Below are positions 1 to 6,303 of a DNA stretch of 7,821 nt, one piece after another. Origin of the DNA: Myxococcales bacterium. GTDB lineage: Bacteria; Myxococcota_A; Polyangia; Polyangiales; Houyiibacteriaceae. Numbering within the stretch: the first letter of the stretch is position 1; the number at the start of each line of letters is the position of its first letter. The position numbers and the translations under genes are program-made. The DNA is taken from assembly GCA_020354595.1 (NCBI GenBank), contig CP070650.1, positions 2,536,122-2,543,942 of the forward strand, in the 5' to 3' direction. The notes under the pieces are model-generated. The model worked only from the letters and a program-made list of their open reading frames with translations, ran no database searches and was not told the origin of the DNA.

Positions 1-466
1 CCTTAGGGATCCGCTTGTAGAGAGGAGTCTTCCGCCGAACGGTGACGTACTCGTAGGGCATCACGGCGTCGAGGTCGGGTTGGCGTGCGCGGAGCTCCGG
101 TAAGCGCTCGCCCGTGAACACGATGATGTCGCGGCCGTTGCACACGTACCCGCCCGTATCGAGCTCGTACCAACCCCCCTCGCACCCTTCGAGGCCGAGC
201 GGCTCGGTGGTGGTCGAGTGCAAAACCGCGCCCGCACGCAGGTAGCCAATGCGCGCCCCTTCGATGCTCGGCGCATCCCGAATCGGCACCACGAAGCGCT
301 TGGCGAAGACCCTCTGCGGCGGGCCGAGATCGATCGGCAGCTCCAGCGCCTGGCGCTTGATGGCTTCGAGCGGCTCGTCGAGGCTGCAGCCTGCAAGCGC
401 AGCGGCGCCAAGCGTGCCGAGAAGCACGACCAAGGCCCCGGTCCAAGCTCGTCGTGTGCGTCGCAC
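1..466 (-). CDS. Lipoprotein with SH3-like domain, probable N-terminal part of an L,D-transpeptidase (partial, runs off left edge)
   Basis: This reading frame is open from a GTG at 466 to the window edge, giving 155 codons. The first 27 residues form a classic lipoprotein signal peptide: Arg-rich n-region (MRRTRRAW), hydrophobic core, and lipobox ALAGC with Cys27 as the lipidation site. Ser at +2 would favour outer-membrane sorting by the E. coli rule. Residues about 55-118 look like an SH3-type fold (VPIRDAPS, IGYLRAGAV, GGWYEL, GGYVC), followed by a PYEYVTVRRKTPLYKRIP segment. In Myxococcota this architecture usually precedes a YkuD L,D-transpeptidase domain that would crosslink or attach peptidoglycan; that domain would lie outside the window, so the function is inferred. 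An in-frame TAG lies 14 codons before the first recognisable signal-peptide leucine and no ATG follows it, so GTG is the only sensible start. No good Shine-Dalgarno is visible. The start lies 30 bp from a divergent gene. Two other long minus-strand frames here lack any protein-like character. Confidence 0.72.
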   Translation of the reverse strand, partial: MRRTRRAWTGALVVLLGTLGAAALAGCSLDEPLEAIKRQALELPIDLGPPQRVFAKRFVVPIRDAPSIEGARIGYLRAGAVLHSTTTEPLGLEGCEGGWYELDTGGYVCNGRDIIVFTGERLPELRARQPDLDAVMPYEYVTVRRKTPLYKRIPK

Positions 467-496
467 AGCCGTGGTCTGCTACGAAGTGTCATTAGG

Positions 497-1672
497 ATGC
501 GCAAGGGTCAACACCTCGAAGCGTTTTCGACGACGTTCGGGCTCGTCGCTTCCGCCGCCCTGCACATTGCCGCGCTCGCCTACATCGCAAGCGCCACCGC
601 CGACTTCGATTTCGACTTCGAGCTCACACTACCCACGGAGGTGGAGTTCGGAGTGACGGAGGGAGTGGAGCTGGCCATGGCAGCGGAACCGCAACCGGTA
701 CCGGTGCGGGAGCCGGTGCCGGAACGGACACCGAACCCGGATCCGGTCGCGGCCCCCGCTCTAGAGGGCCCTTCTCGCCTTCCACCCGGCGCCCAATTGG
801 CCCTGCGCATCGACATGAAGCGCATTCGCGAGTCGCCTCTCGGGCCGGACGTGACCCATTTTTTGCGTGGCGTTCCCGATTGGCAGCTCATCCTGGCTGG
901 GTCGGGCATCGACCCGGTAGCCGACCTCGACCGACTCCTCGTCGCGACCCCCAACCTCCAACGCGCCAAGCTCGTGCTCGCCGGCAAGCATCGGCACGAA
1001 CCCGCCTTCGCCCGCACGAGCGTGAAACGACTGGCGCGCTCTCGCGGGAAGAGCGTGCGATGGCAGAAGCGATACGGAGTCCCAACGGCGCCGTGGCACA
1101 ATCGCGATCAGACACCACGTACGATTGCGCTGTTGAGCGCACATCACTTCAGCATCACGCGGCGACAGGATCTGCAGCGCGTGCTCGCGCTCGCCAGGGC
1201 ACGTGAGCTTCGCGATGCACAGAAGGAAGGGCTCGTGATCGCGCGAGGACCCGACGCACTGCTGTCGATGGGCCCCGAGGAGGCGCTTTCGCTCGAGGTC
1301 GAAGGTGTGCATCGCTTCGTCATCGGAAGCGTCAAGCACGTACCGGTGCGGCTCAGGACCGCGGTTCGCGAAACGGGCCCGAACGAGGCGACGGTGAGCG
1401 TGCTGGCCACGTACGCGTCGCCCGAGGACGCGAAGGCCGGAGCGACCTACTGGAAGAAGGTCGCGGACTTTTACTCCGGTCAGCTCGTCCTCACCCTCGC
1501 CGGCTTTGGAAAGACACTGCGGCGCATGCAGTTCGAGCCGGATGACGAACGGGTCAAAGTGACGTTCAAGCTCAACGCCGATCAGATTCGCTTCATCCTC
1601 AGCTATGCGGAGGGACGTTTGCGTGGTTCCGGCGGCGCCACGAGTCCCCGACAGCCAGGAGAGAAATGGTGA
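497..1672 (+). CDS. Membrane-anchored protein with TonB-like N-terminus and uncharacterised soluble domain
   Basis: This is a 391-residue protein I cannot assign to a named family. Residues about 12-34 form one transmembrane segment (FGLVASAALHIAALAYIAS) with a short cytoplasmic N-terminus, as in TonB- or GltJ-like anchors. An acidic-aromatic patch DFDFDFE follows (36-42), then a Pro/Glu-rich linker (about 64-97). The rest (about 98-375) is a presumably periplasmic domain opening with LPPGAQLALRIDMKRIRESPLG and containing a GSGIDPVADLDRLLVATPN block; no catalytic motif is obvious. I vaguely recall similar proteins in myxobacterial genomes, without known function. The frame stays open upstream to 218, but that extension is antisense to the lipoprotein gene's coding frame and would put basic, low-complexity sequence before the membrane segment, so ATG at 497 is preferred. 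A TGCTACGAA box at 477-485 could be an extended -10. The gene is divergent from the envelope lipoprotein and ends 11 bp before a strong terminator. Confidence 0.75.
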   Translation: MRKGQHLEAFSTTFGLVASAALHIAALAYIASATADFDFDFELTLPTEVEFGVTEGVELAMAAEPQPVPVREPVPERTPNPDPVAAPALEGPSRLPPGAQLALRIDMKRIRESPLGPDVTHFLRGVPDWQLILAGSGIDPVADLDRLLVATPNLQRAKLVLAGKHRHEPAFARTSVKRLARSRGKSVRWQKRYGVPTAPWHNRDQTPRTIALLSAHHFSITRRQDLQRVLALARARELRDAQKEGLVIARGPDALLSMGPEEALSLEVEGVHRFVIGSVKHVPVRLRTAVRETGPNEATVSVLATYASPEDAKAGATYWKKVADFYSGQLVLTLAGFGKTLRRMQFEPDDERVKVTFKLNADQIRFILSYAEGRLRGSGGATSPRQPGEKW

Positions 1673-1683
1673 GGCGGGCAACA

Positions 1684-1711
1684 AAAAAGGGGCCCCGAAG
1701 GACCCCTTTTT
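1684..1711. terminator. Bidirectional rho-independent terminator
   Basis: A GGGG/CCCC stem (1689-1692 with 1703-1706) is extended inside by CC/GG across a single C-A mismatch with a CGAA loop. It is flanked by a run of six A on the left and five T on the right, so it reads as a stem followed by a U-tract on both strands. It lies between the convergent ends of the membrane-anchored protein gene (stop at 1672) and the HU gene (stop at 1734) and can terminate both. Confidence 0.9.
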
Positions 1712-1733
1712 CTCGATTCACTCTTTCAGAAAC

Positions 1734-2048
1734 TTAGAGGACCAGGTCCTTGAGTTTCTTGAGAGGCGTCGCACGGATCTTCTTGGACGCGGGCTTCGGC
1801 GGGAGCATCATCTCTTCGCCGGTTGCCGGATTACGTCCCATCCGAGCGGGTTTCGCCGGAATCTTGCGCACCTTGAGCTTGATCATGTCTGGAATCACGA
1901 ACTCCCCCGGGCCGCGGCGACCAAGCTCCTTTTTGACGAGGTCTTGAAGCGCGGCGAAAACGCCCGTGATTTCTTTCTTGGTCAGGCCGCTCTTGTCGGC
2001 CAGCTCACTCATGATCTGGGCCTTCGTCATTCGCTTGCCCGCTACCAT
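1734..2048 (-). CDS. HU-family DNA-binding protein (histone-like nucleoid protein)
   Basis: This 104-residue basic protein of the HU/IHF family should bind and bend DNA as a dimer in the nucleoid. The N-terminal helices are typical (MTKAQIMSELADKSGLTKKEITGVFAALQDLVKKEL, residues 7-42). The beta-arm signature GRNPATGEE (71-79) carries the proline that intercalates DNA in HU/IHF. It is slightly longer than canonical HU (about 90 residues). The usual GFG-F turn is replaced by IPDMIKLKV, and the arm and C-terminus are rich in Lys and Pro (KIPAKPARM, PPKPASKK), as in the HU-like proteins of Myxococcota and Planctomycetes. The start is ATG at 2048 because a strong AGGAGG Shine-Dalgarno sits 6 bp upstream. 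It is transcribed alone and ends at the bidirectional terminator. It is not a close match to hupA, hupB, ihfA or ihfB, so no symbol is given. Confidence 0.93.
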   Translation of the reverse strand: MVAGKRMTKAQIMSELADKSGLTKKEITGVFAALQDLVKKELGRRGPGEFVIPDMIKLKVRKIPAKPARMGRNPATGEEMMLPPKPASKKIRATPLKKLKDLVL

Positions 2049-2068
2049 AGTTCCCTCCTAACTCCGTG

Positions 2069-2117
2069 GCCTGTCCCTCGGTCCAAAAAGGCCCCCAAAA
2101 GAAAGCCCCAGACAGGC
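2069..2117 (-). repeat. Inverted repeat in the predicted HU 5' leader
   Basis: GCCTGTC at 2069-2075 and its exact complement GACAGGC at 2111-2117 are separated by 35 bp. On the minus strand this falls inside the predicted HU leader and ends about 14 bp before the Shine-Dalgarno. It could fold into a 7-bp stem with a large pyrimidine/G-rich loop, or be a protein site; a chance repeat of this size is also possible. Confidence 0.35.
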
Positions 2118-2126
2118 ACCGCGCCA

Positions 2127-2155
2127 TCTATGCCTAAGGTTTTCCTTGCTGACAA
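2127..2155 (-). promoter_or_regulatory. Candidate promoter of the HU gene
   Basis: On the minus strand TTGTCA (2155-2150) matches the sigma70 -35 consensus at five of six positions and is followed after exactly 17 bp by CATAGA (2132-2127), a weak -10. Transcription would start near 2120, giving a leader of about 70 nt with the strong Shine-Dalgarno near its end. The -10 is poor, so this is only a candidate. Confidence 0.3.
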
Positions 2156-2433
2156 GGCCCTTTGTGCGGTTTCGCAAAGAAAATTTCAGGGGTTAATCGA
2201 TCCTGAGGTGCACCGGTCTCGAGGGCTCGACTCATGCTCCCACGCTGTCGGACCCGTTACCCACAGGCCGTCCACAGGTCCCATGGCGATCCTCCACCGA
2301 TCGTACCGGAGTGGAGAGGCGAGAGAGAATTGGCCCTACTTTCGAGGCCTTGCGCGAGAAAAACCAGAGATTGAGTGAAGATCTTCTGCGCGCATCGGGC
2401 ACCCAGAGCGACGGTTTTCCACAACCCGAAGAG

Positions 2434-2877
2434 CTATCGCGCCGCCTTCACCGCCTGGAGCAACTCCTCGGTTCTGGCCCGCATTTCGCGTTCTTCCTGG
2501 CGGGTCGCGTGGTCATAGCCGCACAGGTGCAGCAGCCCGTGGGCCAACAAAAACGTGACCTCCTCGATGATCGGGCGATCGCGTTCCTTGGCCTGGCGGG
2601 TCGCCGTGGGGAGCGAGATCACCACATCTCCGAGTAGGTCGGTCTGCGTTGCCGGTCCCGGCCCCTCTTGCATCGGGAAGGCCAAGACGTCGGTCGCCTT
2701 GTTCTTTTTCCGGTAGCGACGGTTCAGTCGGCGAATGGCGTCGTCGTCGCACAAGAGGATCGAGAGCTCCGAACCGCCCAGGTCGAGCGCGTCGAGCATG
2801 GCCTCGGCGCGCCACGCGAGCTCGCTGTGACGCACGGAACGCCGCCTCAAACCGCGGGATCGGAGCCATACGGGCAT
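2434..2877 (-). CDS. ybeY: Endoribonuclease YbeY, rRNA maturation factor
   Basis: YbeY is a zinc-dependent single-strand endoribonuclease that acts on the ribosome in 16S rRNA 3'-end maturation and 70S quality control. The diagnostic motif HGLLHLCGYDH spans residues 113-123, supplying the three zinc-binding histidines His113, His117 and His123. Upstream are the conserved LNRRYRKKNKATDVLAFP block (51-68), which includes the basic patch expected to bind RNA, and GDVVIS (83-88). At 147 residues the length is normal. The ATG at 2877 fits the family's N-terminus; no strong Shine-Dalgarno is present. TAGCAC lies 5 bp before the ATG and a TTGACC hexamer is at 2914-2909 on the same strand, though their 20-bp spacing is long for a sigma70 promoter. 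The usual neighbours phoH and corC/ybeX are absent, so the gene stands alone. It is divergent from the biotin-carboxylase-like gene, with 82 bp between starts. Confidence 0.95.
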   Translation of the reverse strand: MPVWLRSRGLRRRSVRHSELAWRAEAMLDALDLGGSELSILLCDDDAIRRLNRRYRKKNKATDVLAFPMQEGPGPATQTDLLGDVVISLPTATRQAKERDRPIIEEVTFLLAHGLLHLCGYDHATRQEEREMRARTEELLQAVKAAR

Positions 2878-2917
2878 CGGTGGTGCTACTGGCTCCCGCC
2901 CGCCTCGGGGTCAAGCC

Positions 2918-2941
2918 GGGCCGGGGTGCCTGGCCCCGCCC
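2918..2941. repeat. GC-rich hairpin between ybeY and the biotin-carboxylase-like gene
   Basis: GGGC-C-GGGG (2918-2926) can pair with CCCCGCCC (2934-2941) with one bulged C and a 7-nt loop. No T-run follows on either strand, so it is not an intrinsic terminator. It sits between the two divergent start codons and could affect either promoter, or be a by-product of high GC content. Confidence 0.35.
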
Positions 2942-2944
2942 CAT

Positions 2945-2953
2945 TGCTATGCT
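2945..2953 (+). promoter_or_regulatory. Candidate extended -10 promoter giving a leaderless mRNA
   Basis: TGCTATGCT contains the TGn extension and TATGCT, four of six matches to TATAAT. The GTG start of the following gene begins 7 bp after the last base of the box, where transcription would be expected to begin, and there is no Shine-Dalgarno in between. Together these suggest a leaderless transcript. No -35 is recognisable. A nearly identical box precedes lgt. Confidence 0.4.
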
Positions 2954-2959
2954 CGGCCG

Positions 2960-4102
2960 GTGTTCGAGAAGGTATTGATCTTGCGGCGGGGCGAAGCGGC
3001 GACCCGGGTCGCGCGCACCTGCCGTCGTATGGGCGTGGAGTCGATCGTCGTCGCGCCGAAGGACGAGCCTGCAAGCCGTCATGTAGAGGCCGCGGACGGT
3101 AGCATCGACGTGGACTTCGATGAAGCCGACGCCATCCCTGCTGACCTCCTTCCCTCGATTCTCGAACGCGCGGGCGCCGACGCAGCCCACCTCGGCTATC
3201 AGGGACAGCCGGAGATGTTCGAGCTGGCCAGCGCCGCGGAGAAAGCCGACGTCGCGGTGGTCGGAACGGACCTCGACGTCCTCGGCGCACTGACCGACCC
3301 GACGACGATTCGCGCGGCCGCGGATCGGGCCAACGTGCGAACCGTCGACGACGCACCCGGGCTCTATCGTCCTCGGGAGCTCAGCGTGCTGGTGGCAGCC
3401 GACGCGCACGGCGAGACGGCCGCGATTGCCGAGTGCGACCGAAGCTTGTCGAGCGAGGGGCACACCCTGATCCACGAAACGCCCTCCCCGGAGCTCCTCT
3501 TTCGCTCCGACGGCGAGGCCTTCCGCATGGCGTTGTTCGATTGCGCAAGACGCGTCGCGGCCCAGCTGCGATACGCCGGCCTCCTGGAAGTCGCATTCTA
3601 CGTAGACCCGACCGGACTCTCTTGGGTGTCGGATGTGAAGATTGGGCTGCCGCGACATCACACGTTGATCGAGATGGTCACCGGAACCGACCTCGTCGCA
3701 CTGCAGCTCCGCATCGCCTCCGGAGAAAAGATCCCCGAGGAGCTCGAATCGACGCAGGCCCGCGGGCACGCGCTCGACGCATCGATTCTCGCGCTCGATC
3801 AGCAAGACGCAGCGGTCAGCTCGTACTCGGTTGCGCCTGCGCCGCAGGGCCGTGTGCGGGCGACCTCCTCGGCGACGGTCGGTCTACCGCTACCTGCCGA
3901 CGACCGCCCGTTGATTGCGAAGTTGACGACTCACGCGCCGATTCGTCATCGGGCGCTGCTGTCCATGGATCGGATGCTCGCCGAGATGCGCGCGGAGCCC
4001 TTTGCGACCAACGTGGACACACTCCGGCGCATCCTGGGCGACTACGCGTTCCGAGCGGGCCAATACGATAGCGAATCGGCCGCGCGGTTCGCGGTTGCCT
4101 GA
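2960..4102 (+). CDS. Biotin carboxylase-like protein lacking the ATP-grasp B domain and catalytic residues (probable pseudoenzyme)
   Basis: This 380-residue protein resembles the biotin carboxylase subunit of acetyl-CoA carboxylase (AccC, about 449 residues) but appears inactive. The N-terminal fold is recognisable: MFEKVLILRRGEAATRVART matches the family's start, residues 76-80 (AHLGY) correspond to its IHPGY, and VVGT to its FIGP. After residue about 133 it jumps to LSVLVAADAHGE (141-151), the equivalent of VQVLADGQGN, so the roughly 70-residue B domain with the glycine-rich ATP loop is missing. Glu210, the equivalent of E. coli Glu276, remains. The other active-site positions are changed (E. 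coli numbering, from memory): Lys116 to Pro114, Lys238 to Thr169, Glu288 to Asp225, Asn290 to Lys227, Arg292 to Gly229, Glu296 to His233, Arg338 to Ser275. EMVTGTDLVALQLRIASGEKIP (238-259) and the C-terminal TNVDTLRRIL and FRAGQYDS remain. No frameshift or internal stop is present and codon use looks like its neighbours. The GTG start aligns with the family start. Function is unknown; no biotin carrier gene is adjacent. Confidence 0.85.
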   Translation: MFEKVLILRRGEAATRVARTCRRMGVESIVVAPKDEPASRHVEAADGSIDVDFDEADAIPADLLPSILERAGADAAHLGYQGQPEMFELASAAEKADVAVVGTDLDVLGALTDPTTIRAAADRANVRTVDDAPGLYRPRELSVLVAADAHGETAAIAECDRSLSSEGHTLIHETPSPELLFRSDGEAFRMALFDCARRVAAQLRYAGLLEVAFYVDPTGLSWVSDVKIGLPRHHTLIEMVTGTDLVALQLRIASGEKIPEELESTQARGHALDASILALDQQDAAVSSYSVAPAPQGRVRATSSATVGLPLPADDRPLIAKLTTHAPIRHRALLSMDRMLAEMRAEPFATNVDTLRRILGDYAFRAGQYDSESAARFAVA

Positions 4103-4104
4103 GC

Positions 4105-5446
<1,342 letters not shown>

Positions 5447-5454
5447 CCGCCGCG

Positions 5455-6303
5455 ATGTACGCTTCGCTGTTCATTCCCTGGTTTCGTTTGGAGTCGTGGG
5501 ACATCCCGCTTCCTTTCTCGGTTCCGATTCTGGGCGAGACGCTCTCGATTCAGCCGTTCGGTGTTCTCGTAGCAACCGGGGTATTGCTCGGCGCCTGGGT
5601 CGCAGGCCGCTTTGCTGAACGCAACGGGCTCGACCGCATCGCGACCGGCGACCTCGTCACGTATGCCGTCGTGACGGGCTTCATCCTCGGATACTTCCTC
5701 AACGGCATCCTTTATGAGCGCGAAACGTTCATGGAGGCCTTACGCAGTCCTTCATTGTTCTTGTCCACGTGGCTCGGGCTGTCGTCGTACGGCGGTTTCT
5801 TCGGCGGGATTCTCGGCTGCTTCATCTGGAAATGGCGCAAGAAGATGCCGCTGCTGCCTTACGCCAACGCGGTTTGCTTCGGATTGCCCGTTGGATGGTT
5901 GTTTGGCCGCTTGGGTTGCTTCGTCGTTCACGATCACCCCGGCAAGGTCACCGACTTCTTCCTTGCCGTGAACGAATATCACTTCGGCGTGCCCCCGTAC
6001 CAACCGCGTCACGACCTGGGGTTCTATGAGGTGCTCTACACCCTGTGCATCATCGGGCTCTTCTTCTGGCTCGAGTCGCGAAAGCGCCGGCCGGTTGGAT
6101 TCTACTGCGTGCTTCTACCCATCGTGTACGCGCCGGTTCGCTTCTTTCTCGATTTCCTTCGCGCGACTCCGCTCGAGGGCGGCGACGTGCGATACGGGGG
6201 GCTGACACCGGCCCAGTGGGCGTCGATTCTAATGGTCGGCGTCGGCCTGGCGGTGTGGCAGTTTGCCGTGAAGCCGCGGATGGCGGACGGCGTCGCTACT
6301 TGA
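5455..6303 (+). CDS. lgt: Prolipoprotein diacylglyceryl transferase (Lgt) family protein, divergent
   Basis: Lgt moves a diacylglyceryl group from phosphatidylglycerol to the lipobox cysteine of prolipoproteins in the inner membrane. This 282-residue protein has about seven hydrophobic segments and the Lgt landmarks in order: SIQPFGVLVATG (31-42), SSYGGFFGG (110-118), GRLGCF (151-156), RHDLGFYE (185-192), FFLDFLR (230-236) and TPAQW near the end. Aligned without gaps to the E. coli motif GRLGNFINGELWG, Arg143 and Gly154 are kept (Arg152, Gly163), but Asn146 is Cys155 and Glu151 is Asp160. His103 is Tyr112 and Tyr26 is probably Phe35 (E. coli numbering from memory). I have an impression that a His-Asp-His-Pro-Gly form occurs in myxobacterial Lgt relatives. 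Alternative starts are ATG 5437 (Shine-Dalgarno AAGGG) and GTG 5431; 5455 fits the possible leaderless promoter. The 3' end overlaps mutS2 by 8 bp, tail to tail. Family membership is solid; activity is less certain. Confidence 0.87.
   Translation: MYASLFIPWFRLESWDIPLPFSVPILGETLSIQPFGVLVATGVLLGAWVAGRFAERNGLDRIATGDLVTYAVVTGFILGYFLNGILYERETFMEALRSPSLFLSTWLGLSSYGGFFGGILGCFIWKWRKKMPLLPYANAVCFGLPVGWLFGRLGCFVVHDHPGKVTDFFLAVNEYHFGVPPYQPRHDLGFYEVLYTLCIIGLFFWLESRKRRPVGFYCVLLPIVYAPVRFFLDFLRATPLEGGDVRYGGLTPAQWASILMVGVGLAVWQFAVKPRMADGVAT

Larger units (their letters stand above)
2049..2433. other. 385-bp gene-free region between HU and ybeY
   Basis: No convincing coding sequence is seen on either strand. 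Apart from the HU leader and promoter it holds a direct repeat CCACAGG (2261-2267 and 2272-2278) spaced 11 bp, one helical turn. The first copy belongs to TTACCCACA, one mismatch from a DnaA box, and a TTTTCCACA fitting the TTWTNCACA consensus lies at 2415-2423. There are also an inverted repeat CTCCAC/GTGGAG (2292-2297 and 2311-2316, 13-nt loop) and the perfect palindrome GAAGATCTTC (2377-2386). No U-tract terminator for ybeY is visible. Whether any element is functional cannot be told from this sequence alone. Confidence 0.6.

Noticed and set aside
218..496. 93-codon upstream extension of the membrane-anchored protein frame
   Set aside because: It is antisense to the lipoprotein coding frame, has basic low-complexity composition, and would place about 100 residues before a typical N-terminal membrane anchor; ATG 497 is the better start.
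3..504. Two long minus-strand frames (3-446 and 61-504) overlapping the lipoprotein gene
   Set aside because: Both are Arg/Ala/Ser-rich high-GC shadow frames. The third minus-strand frame, starting with GTG at 466, has a perfect lipoprotein signal and SH3-like motifs.
2158..2180. Imperfect hairpin CTTTGTGCG-GTTT-CGCAAAG followed by AAAATTT
   Set aside because: The stem needs a 2-nt bulge, and the short A/T run does not give a convincing terminator for either strand at this position.
1605..2378. 257-codon plus-strand frame across the terminator, HU gene and intergenic region
   Set aside because: It runs through a strong terminator and antisense to the whole HU gene; composition does not resemble a protein.
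2049..2433. Replication origin in the HU-ybeY gap
   Set aside because: Only two or three DnaA-like words, no AT-rich unwinding region, and no dnaA, dnaN, gyrB or parAB genes in the window.
2311..2637. 108-codon plus-strand frame whose first half looks somewhat protein-like (coiled-coil style)
   Set aside because: Its second half is antisense to the conserved 3' part of ybeY, there is no ribosome-binding site, and no family is recognisable.
2513..3805. 430-codon minus-strand frame across ybeY and the biotin-carboxylase-like gene
   Set aside because: It is an antisense shadow of the biotin-carboxylase-like gene that then runs out of frame through ybeY; the product has no recognisable domain.
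2960..4102. Calling the biotin-carboxylase-like gene a decayed pseudogene
   Set aside because: There is no frameshift, internal stop or odd codon use over 380 codons, and several family blocks remain well conserved, so an intact gene for a non-catalytic protein fits better. Comparative data could still change this.
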